Assembly (NCBI GenBank): GCA_016188455.1
Contig: JACPHR010000029.1
Location: 1-35,211 of the forward strand
Source of the DNA: Candidatus Tayloriibacteriota bacterium
GTDB taxonomy: Bacteria > Patescibacteriota > Minisyncoccia > Phycocordibacterales > SIBU01
Direction of reading: 5' to 3'
Length of the DNA: 35,211 nt
The translations under genes and the position numbers were made by a program. The notes below the pieces were generated by a model, which was given only the letters and a program-made list of their open reading frames with translations, was not told where the DNA came from and searched no databases. This document shows positions 1 through 6,411 of this stretch, in pieces; position 1 is the first letter of the stretch; each line of letters begins with the position of its first letter.

Positions 1-2
1 AC

Positions 3-131
3 AATTATCGCGGGGTTTCCAAATATCATTTCCCGATGTATCTTAAAGAGGTGGAGTACCGATTCAATCATCGAAACGACAACTTATTCAAACTCTTTAT
101 CAGCGTCTATTTTGGTTACGTTTCCGTCTAA
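3..131 (+). CDS. IS1595-like (ISXO2-type) transposase, C-terminal part, cut by window edge
   Basis: The open frame enters from the left edge and stops at a TAA at 129-131, giving about 42 residues. They include a KYHFPMYLKEVEYRFNHR-type run and then a hydrophobic tail ending GYVSV. The 'FxxYLKEVEYRFNHR' pattern is characteristic of the C-terminus of DDE transposases of the IS1595/ISXO2 family. The catalytic core lies outside the window, so intactness cannot be judged. No clear terminal inverted repeat could be identified between this stop and purC. Family assignment is by motif memory; confidence is moderate to high. Confidence 0.75.
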   Translation, partial: NYRGVSKYHFPMYLKEVEYRFNHRNDNLFKLFISVYFGYVSV

Positions 132-285
132 TTACCTAAATTAAAGCATTCCTTTGCATAAGTTCCTGGAAAATTAATTTGTATCCGCCCAGTATATCGC
201 AAACCTCCAAACTTGCAAAATAACTCTTTTTAATTAAGATTGCATATGGAGTTTCTTTCGCAAAACACATAAAGAAAGGTTCAAG

Positions 286-1263
286 ATGAAACCGATACCG
301 AAACAAGTAGAACCAGTTTTTCTGGAAGGACTGAAGTTAATTAGCCGGGGAAAAGTCTGCGAGCTCTATACCGGCCTTCCGGGGAGGCCTGATCTGGGCC
401 TTAAGGTCATCTCCGACCGAGCGAGCGCCCATGACATCATCCTTCCCTTCCCTGTGCCGAACAAAGGTATTTACCTCAACCTTATTGATTGGTGGTGGCG
501 GCAACAAATGCCGTGGGTGAGACATGACGTAGTCGCTATCGGGCCAAAGATTGACGAGTATCTGCCAAAAGAGCATCGGGGCAAGCCGAATCTCCATCGC
601 CGTGCGAGAATTATCAGTCTCCTTCAAGCGCTTATGGTGGAGCTGGTCTTCCGCTGGCTCTTGACCGGCACAGGGTTGAAAAAGTACAGGCAAAATAAAG
701 GCGTCGTCTGCGGACAAAAACTGGTGGACGGACTGGTGGAATGGAGTGAAATCAATCCTTCGGTTGCCACGCCAACCACCAAAGACCCCGATGGCCACGA
801 TGTCCATATGGACCTTGATGAAGCTGTCAGACGTTTCGGAACGAGCCCTTTTGAACTCACTCATCCCTTATTTGAAGTTGGCAGGAGAATCGCGGCAACG
901 CATGGAATCATGATAGCTGATACCAAATTTGAGGTTGGCCGAAACGAGCGGGGTGAATTGGTCCTTATTGACGAAGTTCTGACTTCGGATTCAAGCCGTT
1001 TCCTTCCCGAGAAAGAAGTACAGATGGCTCGGACAACCCCGGGTTACAAACCGGCATCGTTTGATAAACAGCCGATACGGGATTACCTCTTAAATGTCCT
1101 GGGGGTCGGCGCAGAAACGCCACTTACTGACGAAGTGATTGCAAATGTCCACAATCACAGGTACCCCGATGATATTGGCGAAGAGACGACTGCGCGGTAT
1201 GAGAAATTACACAAAATGCTTACCGGCATGACGGCCGTGGGACACCTGGGTACTTTGGGTTGA
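286..1263 (+). CDS. purC: SAICAR synthetase (phosphoribosylaminoimidazole-succinocarboxamide synthase)
   Basis: 325 residues, on the long side for bacterial PurC (often about 240-300). It ligates aspartate to CAIR with ATP in de novo purine synthesis. Visible family motifs are RGKVCELYTG near the N-terminus, VISDRASAHDIIL, ELVFRWLLTGTGLKKY, GIMIADTKFEVG and ELVLIDEVLTSDSSRF, the last two being the nucleotide/metal-binding core. The ATG is preceded by AAAGG about 7 nt upstream, a Shine-Dalgarno-like site that is uncommon in this window. An intrinsic terminator follows closely. Apart from purD at 24 kb no other purine gene is in the window, so the pathway may be scattered or incomplete. The upstream 155 bp to the transposase stop is AT-rich and shows no recognised element. 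Confidence 0.93.
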   Translation: MKPIPKQVEPVFLEGLKLISRGKVCELYTGLPGRPDLGLKVISDRASAHDIILPFPVPNKGIYLNLIDWWWRQQMPWVRHDVVAIGPKIDEYLPKEHRGKPNLHRRARIISLLQALMVELVFRWLLTGTGLKKYRQNKGVVCGQKLVDGLVEWSEINPSVATPTTKDPDGHDVHMDLDEAVRRFGTSPFELTHPLFEVGRRIAATHGIMIADTKFEVGRNERGELVLIDEVLTSDSSRFLPEKEVQMARTTPGYKPASFDKQPIRDYLLNVLGVGAETPLTDEVIANVHNHRYPDDIGEETTARYEKLHKMLTGMTAVGHLGTLG

Positions 1264-1283
1264 GTTCCAAGTAAAATTACTCG

Positions 1284-1314
1284 AATCGAGCCTTAAATGC
1301 GGCTCGATTTTTTT
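1284..1314 (+). terminator. Intrinsic terminator of purC
   Basis: Nine-base arms AATCGAGCC (1284-1292) and GGCTCGATT (1301-1309) with an 8-nt loop, followed by a run of T on the + strand. It lies 20 nt after the purC stop. Confidence 0.9.
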
Positions 1315-1331
1315 ATACAGAGACGCGAATT

Positions 1332-2390
1332 CTAAAGCTTGATTACTTTTTCCCACGGCAATCCGAGCTTGCCAAAATGCCCGTAGGCGGCCGTCTGCCG
1401 GTATATGGGACGCAGAAGATTGAGCCGCTCAATGATTTTCCGAGGGCGAAAATCAAAATGTTTCCGCACCAGCGCCGAAAGGTCTTTGCCTTTTTCATCC
1501 ACCGCGTATACCATCAAAGGTTCAATGTGGCCAATGGCGTAAGCGACCGAAACCAAACATTCTTTGGCGTAGCCATTCGCCACCAGATTTTTTGCCACGA
1601 AGCGGCACATGTAAGCGCCGGAGCGGTCAACTTTGGTCAAATCCTTTCCGGAAAAACAGCCTCCGCCGTGTGGAATGAGCCCCCCGTAAGTGTCCACCAT
1701 AATTTTCCGGCCGGTAAGCCCGGCGTCAGCTTCAAAGCCGCCCGGCACGAACGAACCGGTGGGATTGACGAGAATTTCAACTCCTTTGGCGAGCGGGCCT
1801 AGCGTGGGTCGGATTAATTTTTCCGTAATAGTTTTCTTTATTTCGGCGTGCGTAATCCCTTTGGCATGCTGGCAACTGACCAATACGGTCCTGATTTTCC
1901 CGCCATGAAAAGTAATCTGGGTTTTGCCGTCGGGCTTAAGCCACTTGACCGCGCCGCTAGTCCGCAATTTCTCCAGACCTTTGGCAAGTTTGTGGACCAA
2001 CACCACGCCAAGCGGCAAAAACTCCGGCGTCTCGTCGGTGGCAAAACCGTACATAATGCCCTGGTCCCCCGCCCCGCCCGTGTCCACCCCTTGAGCGATA
2101 TCCGGCGACTGCTGCACTATAAAAACTTGAATGTCCAACTTCTTGTTATAGCCTATGCTTTTGTAGACGCTGGCCGCGATTTTTTTGTAATTGACTTTGG
2201 CTTTAGTAGTCACTTCCCCGCCCAAAACCAAATGGCCGTGACTGCCGAAGGTCTCCACCGCCACTCGGCTCTTCGGGTCTTGTTTCAAACACTCGTCTAA
2301 AATGGAGTCCGAAATCTGGTCGCAGACTTTGTCCGGATGCCCCGAGGTGACACTCTCCACCGTGTACGTGCCGTTTGAATTTTTTTTCAT
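1332..2390 (-). CDS. metK: S-adenosylmethionine synthetase
   Basis: 352 residues; the family is usually 380-400, so this is a compact version. It makes SAM from methionine and ATP. The N-terminus carries ESVTSGHPDKVCDQISDSILD, the ATP/methionine-binding stretch. Further in are GGAGDQGIMYG (the loop motif that closes the active site), and GGLIPHGGGCFSGKDLTKVDRSGAY, the P-loop-like signature. The start is the ATG opening MKKNSNGTYTVESV, which places the family motif at the expected distance. The gene is convergent with purC and is preceded by a 188-nt leader containing a SAM-I riboswitch with a terminator, so it is expected to be repressed by its own product. Confidence 0.96.
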   Translation of the reverse strand: MKKNSNGTYTVESVTSGHPDKVCDQISDSILDECLKQDPKSRVAVETFGSHGHLVLGGEVTTKAKVNYKKIAASVYKSIGYNKKLDIQVFIVQQSPDIAQGVDTGGAGDQGIMYGFATDETPEFLPLGVVLVHKLAKGLEKLRTSGAVKWLKPDGKTQITFHGGKIRTVLVSCQHAKGITHAEIKKTITEKLIRPTLGPLAKGVEILVNPTGSFVPGGFEADAGLTGRKIMVDTYGGLIPHGGGCFSGKDLTKVDRSGAYMCRFVAKNLVANGYAKECLVSVAYAIGHIEPLMVYAVDEKGKDLSALVRKHFDFRPRKIIERLNLLRPIYRQTAAYGHFGKLGLPWEKVIKL

Positions 2391-2420
2391 ATTTTGGAAA
2401 TTAGATTAGTAATGAGAAAT

Positions 2421-2567
2421 TAAAAAATCTTTCCCTTTAAGGAAAGACTTTGCGACATTATCTTCCCCTAAACGGGATTGGGTTGAGCACTTTATCCCTC
2501 GACTTCGCTCGGGACAAGTTGCTGGATGGGTCGTAAAGCCAATGACTCTCGCCATCCTCTTGATAAC
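2421..2567 (-). promoter_or_regulatory. SAM-I (S-box) riboswitch with terminator, controlling metK
   Basis: On the minus strand the leader reads GTTATCAAGAG, then P2 arms GGATGG (2552-2557) and CCATCC (2524-2529) enclosing GGCGAGAG and TTGGCTTTACGACC. Next come CAGCAAC, a P3 arm, the J3/4 block GTGCTCAACCC, a small P4, and GATAAT, which closes P1 with GTTATC (2562-2567 with 2457-2462). This order and these blocks match the S-box consensus (compare B. subtilis yitJ). P3 is CTTGTCCC (2511-2518) paired with GGGATAAAG (2490-2498). The expression platform is TCTTTCC/GGAAAGA (2441-2447 with 2428-2434) plus six T. GGGAAGA (2461-2467) can pair with TCTTTCC as the antiterminator, which predicts OFF with SAM. 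The P3 loop is a copy of the palindromic repeat also found inside trmD. Confidence 0.9.
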
Positions 2568-2584
2568 TATTGATTTGTGATAAA

Positions 2585-2612
2585 AGTATAATACTGTAGG
2601 GGGGAAAAGCAA
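2585..2612 (-). promoter_or_regulatory. Promoter of the metK leader
   Basis: Minus strand TTGCTT (2607-2612), 16-nt spacer, TATACT (2585-2590). The predicted start near 2578 gives a 188-nt leader holding the whole SAM-I riboswitch. It lies immediately downstream of the terminator of the structured RNA at 2633-2908. Confidence 0.7.
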
Positions 2613-2632
2613 TAACAGTAACTGCTTTGGAA

Positions 2633-2908
2633 TAAAAAAGCCGGCTCGTGTCAAACGAAACCGGCATCTTGTCTGCGACCGAAAAGAAAGAACGGGGCTG
2701 GATGCGGGTATCACCGTACTGCTTGGAAAGGTCGCAGCCCACTTAACGCGACCTTTTACCTATCAGTTCCCAAAACAACTGATAGAGCCAGTTCCCAGGA
2801 GGCTCAAGGTTCCGCAGATAAGTCCGGCCCGCTGCTCACGCGTCTGTGCCTGTGCCCGCACACCAAACGCAGGTTGTCAGTCGTCAGGACAATCCCCCAC
2901 CCAGCTCC
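2633..2908 (-). ncRNA. Unclassified structured RNA with closing stem and terminator
   Basis: No protein frame here looks real, but the minus strand is full of helices. A long-range closing stem joins 2894-2908 (GGAGCTGGGTGGGGG) to 2694-2708 (CCCGCATCCAGCCCC), 13 pairs with two mismatches. Inside are a 9-bp hairpin CTATCAGTT/AACTGATAG, an 8-bp hairpin AAGGTCGC/GCGACCTT and a 5-bp GAGCC/GGCTC hairpin. TGCGACC can alternatively pair with a later GGTCGCA. A terminator, GCCGG-TCGT/ACGA-CCGGC followed by six T, ends the unit at about 2633-2665. The closed core is about 215 nt. The size and end-to-end pairing resemble 6S-like RNAs, but the hallmarks of 6S, RNase P, SRP RNA or tmRNA were not found. 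It lies upstream of the metK promoter. The 5' end and promoter are uncertain. Confidence 0.6.
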
Positions 2909-3137
2909 AAAAATCAACTTATCACAACCGCGAAAAATATGCAAGAAACTTGGCTGTGATACAATACTGTGCCATGAGAACTTCCCATTTTCGTGTCTAT
3001 TCGTTTACATTCGCTCCGCCTGCCAAAGCCTGAGCTTTGCGATGGCGGGCAGGCATAATTTTCAATTTCAATGCCAAATAATCTTCCGTCTTAAAATTTC
3101 GTATCCTTTCGTATATTCGTATCTAAATTGTCGTATT
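2909..3137. other. Intergenic stretch before the HAD gene
   Basis: About 230 bp without a credible gene. It holds one palindromic repeat (3016-3054) and AT-rich sequence. The open frame that runs through it in phase with the HAD gene encodes a repeat-derived peptide and has no start context, so it is not regarded as coding. Confidence 0.6.
3016..3054. repeat. Palindromic repeat, CGCCTGCC...GGCGGGCAGG type
   Basis: Arms around CCGCCTGCC and GGCGGGCAGGC flank an inner AAAGC/GCTTT hairpin. It lies about 85 bp before the HAD start and is a dispersed palindromic element of the kind common in Parcubacteria genomes. Confidence 0.7.
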
Positions 3138-3824
3138 ATGAAAAAGGTGGCCATTTTTGACGTTGACGGCACGCTCTTCCGCTCCAGCTTCTTGATTGAG
3201 CTAGTGGAAGCGCTCGTGGCGCGCGGCGTTTTTCCGAAGCAGAGCCGTAAAATGTATGAGCGCCAATTTAAGCTTTGGCTCGGCCGCGAGGGAAGCTACG
3301 AGGCCTACATTGAAGCGGTGGTGGAAACTTTTATGAAGCATCTCAAAGGCGTCGCCTATGAAGATTTTGAGCGGGTGGGCCTGGAAGTGGTGGAGGCCAA
3401 CAAAAATAAAATTTACCGCTATCCCCGAGACCTGGCGAAAAAACTCAAGCGCCGGGGCTACTTTCTGCTGGCAATTTCACAGTCGCCGAAGGGCCTCTTG
3501 GATACCTTTTGCCGGCGGCTCGGTTTTGACAAGGTCTACGGCCGTTTCTACGAGCTCGGGCCTTCGGACAGATTCACCGGCGAGGTCGTGGACCTGCACC
3601 TCATTGCCAACAAGGCAAACATCGTCCGCCGAGCAGTCGCCAAGGAAAGACTGTCACTCAAAGACTCGTACGGCATCGGCGACACCGAGGGCGACATCCC
3701 GATGCTTGAACTGGTGACGCACCCGATTTGCTTTAACCCGAACCAAGCCCTCTATCGCTACGGCAAATTAAACGGCTGGAAAATTGTGGTGGAACGCAAG
3801 GATGTGGTGTATGAGATGAGATAA
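3138..3824 (+). CDS. HAD-superfamily phosphatase (subclass IB, phosphoserine-phosphatase-like)
   Basis: 228 residues. The start chosen is the ATG at 3138 because HAD motif I, FDVDGT (nucleophile D8, acid/base D10), must lie close to the N-terminus; the upstream in-frame extension is repeat sequence. Motif II is the S in AISQSP, motif III a lysine around NKANIV, and motif IV GDTEGDIPM. The helical cap between motifs I and II matches subclass IB enzymes. The substrate cannot be told from sequence: phosphoserine, a lysophospholipid or a sugar phosphate are all possible. It is followed by a GC-rich palindrome and the MFS gene on the same strand. Confidence 0.85.
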   Translation: MKKVAIFDVDGTLFRSSFLIELVEALVARGVFPKQSRKMYERQFKLWLGREGSYEAYIEAVVETFMKHLKGVAYEDFERVGLEVVEANKNKIYRYPRDLAKKLKRRGYFLLAISQSPKGLLDTFCRRLGFDKVYGRFYELGPSDRFTGEVVDLHLIANKANIVRRAVAKERLSLKDSYGIGDTEGDIPMLELVTHPICFNPNQALYRYGKLNGWKIVVERKDVVYEMR

Positions 3825-3831
3825 ATGGTTT

Positions 3832-3864
3832 GCCCCGCCCCGTCCGCGGCGGGCGGGGCGGGGC
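3832..3864. repeat. GC-rich near-palindrome between HAD and MFS genes
   Basis: Arms GCCCCGCCCCG (3832-3842) and CGGGGCGGGGC (3854-3864) around a CCGCGG centre. It may end the HAD transcript, but there is no T-tract. It occupies the place where a -35 box for the MFS gene would be. Confidence 0.7.
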
Positions 3865-3868
3865 ATGA

Positions 3869-3874
3869 TACAAT
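3869..3874 (+). promoter_or_regulatory. -10 box of a leaderless MFS transcript
   Basis: TACAAT at 3869-3874. With the usual 6-nt discriminator, +1 falls exactly on the G of the GTG start at 3881. There is no Shine-Dalgarno sequence. Confidence 0.65.
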
Positions 3875-3880
3875 ATTTTT

Positions 3881-5050
3881 GTGAAAAAAATCTTCGGCAT
3901 TGAGAAAAATGTTTTCTTCCTGGGGCTGGTGAGCTTCTTCAACGACTTCTCAAACGAGATGATTGTTTCGGTTTTCCCGGCGTTTTTCAGCTCGGTTTTA
4001 AAGTCCGGCGCGGCCTCTCTTGGATTCATAGAAGGACTAGCCGACGGACTCTCAAACCTTACGAAAATCTTCTCCGGCCGTATTTCTGACCGCATACAGA
4101 AAAGAAAAAGGCTCGCGCTCTTTGGCTACACGCTTTCGGTCGCCACCCGTCCCTTCTATCTTGTCTCATCGAGCGCGGCTCATGTGCTTGGCATCCGCGT
4201 CGTTGACCGAATCGGCAAAGGCATCCGCGAGGCGCCGAGGGACGCGCTGCTTTCCCTTTCCTCTCCGGCCGGAGCAGTCGGAAAATCATTCGGTTTTCAT
4301 CGCATGATGGACTCGGCTGGAGCAATTTTGGGCCCGCTCGGGGCTTTTCTTATACTGCACTCTCTTCCCGATTCTTTCAACACGGTTTTTACGGTAGCTT
4401 TTTTGTTAGGCATTATGGCGCTCTTTTCCTTCGCGTTTATAAAAGAGGTGCCAGTCGCGCATTATCAAGGAGAAATAAAAAAAATGCGTTTGCGCCTGAA
4501 ACATCAGACCAAAGAATTCAAAAGTTTTTTATTGGTCATCTTCGTGCTCTCGCTTGCCAACCTGCCAGTGGCGCTTCTTTTGCTTCGTACCAAAGACCTC
4601 GGGCTCGAAACAAGCTACATACCTCTGTTCTATCTTTTTTTCAACCTCTCGTTTACCGCATTTTCCTATCATGCGGGCAAAGTGGCGGATAGAATCGGGG
4701 ACAAGCCGGTAATCTTGGGCGGCTATCTGCTTATCGCGCTTGCCTACCTTTTGATGATTTACGACCACACGTTGACCGCTCTTGCCGTCGGCTTTGCAAT
4801 TCTTGGCATTGGGTACGCGCTGACCGACGGCATACAGCGCTCCTTCGCGGCGCGGCTCACCATTGCCGAAGAGCGCGGCAGCGCCTACGGACTCTTAAAC
4901 GCCGCCATCGGCTTCGGCGTGCTCTTTGCCGGCATCGTCGGCGGATTAATTTGGCAGTACTTCGGCGCGGTCTCCGCGCTCACGCTTTTTCTTGGCCTCA
5001 TCCTCGTAGCGCTCATCGGTTTCGGCTTGCTAAACCCCGCCAAGCGTTAA
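3881..5050 (+). CDS. Major facilitator superfamily transporter
   Basis: 389 residues with about 11-12 hydrophobic segments; inner membrane. The loop after TM2 reads GRISDRIQKRKRLALFGY, the MFS motif A pattern (GxxxDRxxRR), and is echoed in the second half by GKVADRIGDKPVILGGY. RVVDRIGKGIREAPRDALL is typical of the drug-efflux-like MFS group often found in CPR genomes. The substrate is unknown. It starts with GTG; the leaderless -10 box supports that choice. The convergent ArsR-like gene follows 125 bp downstream, with one operator-like palindrome in between, so regulation of this region by that protein is conceivable but not shown. Confidence 0.87.
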   Translation: MKKIFGIEKNVFFLGLVSFFNDFSNEMIVSVFPAFFSSVLKSGAASLGFIEGLADGLSNLTKIFSGRISDRIQKRKRLALFGYTLSVATRPFYLVSSSAAHVLGIRVVDRIGKGIREAPRDALLSLSSPAGAVGKSFGFHRMMDSAGAILGPLGAFLILHSLPDSFNTVFTVAFLLGIMALFSFAFIKEVPVAHYQGEIKKMRLRLKHQTKEFKSFLLVIFVLSLANLPVALLLLRTKDLGLETSYIPLFYLFFNLSFTAFSYHAGKVADRIGDKPVILGGYLLIALAYLLMIYDHTLTALAVGFAILGIGYALTDGIQRSFAARLTIAEERGSAYGLLNAAIGFGVLFAGIVGGLIWQYFGAVSALTLFLGLILVALIGFGLLNPAKR

Positions 5051-5106
5051 ACCGTTCTGCATTTTCGACTTTACATCCTCAATCTTTTTTCCTTCACTTC
5101 CACCGG

Positions 5107-5124
5107 CTTATTCGCGCGAATGGT
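5107..5124. repeat. Distal palindrome of ArsR module A
   Basis: CTTATTCGCGCGAATGGT, an 18-nt exact inverted copy of 5457-5474, at the 3' side of the ArsR-like gene. Upstream of it the shared block ACTTTACATCC also recurs in inverted orientation, so the two flanks are partly homologous over about 70 bp. Confidence 0.85.
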
Positions 5125-5175
5125 TCAAGAGAAAAAATAGCACGCGCAGGAAGGGGCGAGAAGGAAAAACAGAAG

Positions 5176-5445
5176 TTACAACAAACGAAGCACGTAATCC
5201 GTAATCCGGTGCGGCGAAGAAGACAGGCTGTACCACATTTGAAGGCTTCGCTGTTCACGTTCTACCAATTCGGCGGCATACAAAACTGCCAAGTGTTTGG
5301 ATGTGGCTTTGAAAGACAAACGCAAAATCTCGGCGAGTTCACCTACCGTCCCCTCTGAATGCTTTTTAAGATACGAAAGAATGGCGAGCCTGCGCCGATT
5401 CCCTATTGCCTTAAGAACTCTTTCAAATTTTCTAAAATCATTCAT
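5176..5445 (-). CDS. Small ArsR-like winged-helix regulator (module A)
   Basis: 89 residues, start MNDFRKFERVLKAIGNRRRLAILSYL, chosen because a -10 box puts +1 exactly on this ATG; longer in-frame starts run through the promoter. The fold is winged helix: LKAIGNRRRLAILSYLK, then VGELAEILRLSFKATSKHLAVLYAAELV as the recognition helix region, then a wing with REQRSLQMWYSL. The metal-binding cysteine motif of ArsR/SmtB (ELCVCDL) is absent, so it is not a classical metal sensor. It is clearly paralogous to the 86-aa protein at 33.2 kb. It is bracketed by two 18-nt inverted copies of an ATTCGCGCGAAT palindrome, one of them exactly in its own promoter spacer, which suggests autorepression. Confidence 0.82.
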   Translation of the reverse strand: MNDFRKFERVLKAIGNRRRLAILSYLKKHSEGTVGELAEILRLSFKATSKHLAVLYAAELVEREQRSLQMWYSLSSSPHRITDYVLRLL

Positions 5446-5451
5446 TCTTTT

Positions 5452-5474
5452 ATTGTACCATTCGCGCGAATAAG
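5452..5474 (-). promoter_or_regulatory. Promoter and operator of ArsR module A
   Basis: Minus strand -10 TACAAT (5452-5457) gives +1 at 5445, the A of ATG, so the transcript is leaderless. The palindrome CTTATTCGCGCGAATGGT (5457-5474) fills the spacer between -10 and the expected -35 position. A bound repressor there would block RNA polymerase. Confidence 0.72.
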
Positions 5475-5516
5475 TCCATAGCGGAGTGTGAGTGGATGTA
5501 AAGTGCAGAATTAGAA

Positions 5517-6275
5517 TTATTTTTTGCGCTTTGAGCGCCACCCGTCTATTTTGGCGCGGTGACCCGAGAGAAGAATTTTCGGTACGCGGTATTTTTTGCC
5601 GTGGTATTCAAAAACTTCGGGACGGGTATAGACATCCGAACTAGCGACGCGCGACTCTTCAATTGAATTAAAATCTCCTAGAACGCCCGCCACCTGACGC
5701 GAGATGGCGTCAATCATAATCATGGCCGGCAGTTCCCCGCCGGTCAGCACATAGGGTCCCACCGAAACTTCTTCTGCCTTCATTCGCGTCATTCGCCCTG
5801 ATTCGCGGATTGATGTCGTGTTTATAACTTTCTTCACCCGTGCGTCTATGCCTTCGTAGCGGCCGCAGATGATAACAATGTCGGTGCACTTCCGTGCCAA
5901 CTTTTTACCGTACTCATTAGTGAATTGTTTCCCAGACGGGCTTAACCAAACCATCTTAACATTTGACTTTTGACTTTTGACTTTTGACTTTCTTGAACCC
6001 TGAATCCTGAATCCTGAATCTTTCAAAACGGCTTCTACAGCTTTGATTACCGGCAGTGCTTGAATCACCACGCCCGGTCCGCCGCCGTAGGGTTTTTTAT
6101 CTATTCGCCTGTCTTTTTTCTTTCCCGCCCCTCGACTTCGCTCGGGGTAAATAAAATCGCGCGGGTTGTAAAATTTTACCCTGATTTTTTTATCCTCAAT
6201 CGCCCGCTTCAAAATGGACTCCCCGAGGTAGGAATCAAAGGCCCGAGGAAACAAGGTAACGATGTGGAAAGTCAT
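5517..6275 (-). CDS. trmD: tRNA (guanine-37-N1)-methyltransferase
   Basis: 252 residues, slightly longer than many TrmD proteins (about 230-250). It methylates G37 of tRNAs to prevent frameshifting. Family motifs: MTFHIVTLFP at the N-terminus, DKKPYGGGPGVV, VWLSPSGKQF, IICGRYEGIDAR, VSVGPYVLTGGELPAM (SAM-binding trefoil knot) and a C-terminal SGHRAKIDGWR. Two inserts explain the extra length. YPERSRG, after NPRDFI, comes from a palindromic repeat at 6128-6147. DSGFRIQGSRKSKVKSQKSN comes from short tandem repeats at 5961-6025. Both sit in loops between conserved blocks. In most bacteria trmD is beside rpsP and khpA; here it is separated from them by the DAP genes. Confidence 0.94.
   Translation of the reverse strand: MTFHIVTLFPRAFDSYLGESILKRAIEDKKIRVKFYNPRDFIYPERSRGAGKKKDRRIDKKPYGGGPGVVIQALPVIKAVEAVLKDSGFRIQGSRKSKVKSQKSNVKMVWLSPSGKQFTNEYGKKLARKCTDIVIICGRYEGIDARVKKVINTTSIRESGRMTRMKAEEVSVGPYVLTGGELPAMIMIDAISRQVAGVLGDFNSIEESRVASSDVYTRPEVFEYHGKKYRVPKILLSGHRAKIDGWRSKRKK
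5961..6025. repeat. Short tandem repeats inside trmD
   Basis: Four tandem TTTGACT-type units followed by three CCTGAAT units on the + strand, read in frame by trmD as a basic, low-complexity loop. This is a likely site of copy-number variation between strains. Confidence 0.75.
6128..6147. repeat. Palindromic repeat inserted in trmD (YPERSRG peptide)
   Basis: In the trmD sense strand CCCCGAGCGAAGTCGAGGGG, in frame. The same element lies at 2495-2514, where it forms the P3 loop of the SAM-I riboswitch. Confidence 0.85.
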
Positions 6276-6282
6276 ATACGCA

Positions 6283-6318
6283 ATAGTAAATAGAAAATAG
6301 TAAATAGTAAATAGAAGA
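6283..6318 (-). promoter_or_regulatory. trmD promoter in an AT simple repeat
   Basis: On the minus strand the heptad-like repeat contains three TACTAT boxes. The nearest, 6283-6288, gives +1 at 6276, one base before the trmD ATG, so the mRNA is essentially leaderless. The other two copies could serve as alternative -10 boxes. Confidence 0.6.
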
Positions 6319-6357
6319 AGGGAAAAAATTTAATGAACTACCGCTGTTTTCTCTCAT

Positions 6358-6390
6358 AAAAAACCCCCGAAAGGCGAACCTTTCGGGGGT
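6358..6390 (-). terminator. Terminator of the aminotransferase gene
   Basis: Arms ACCCCCGAAAGG (6363-6374) and CCTTTCGGGGGT (6379-6390) with a 4-nt loop, followed on the minus strand by a T-tract. It lies 22 bp past the stop. Confidence 0.92.
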
Positions 6391-6411
6391 GTGAGTAATC
6401 TGACCTTCAAA

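Noticed and set aside
2633-2908. RNase P, tmRNA or SRP RNA
   Set aside because: The conserved blocks (ACAGAA/GGCTTA, tag ORF with TLD, GGAAGCAGCC) were not found on either strand.
2874-3137. N-terminal extension of the HAD phosphatase frame
   Set aside because: The frame passes through a palindromic repeat and has no start context; motif I fits the ATG at 3138.
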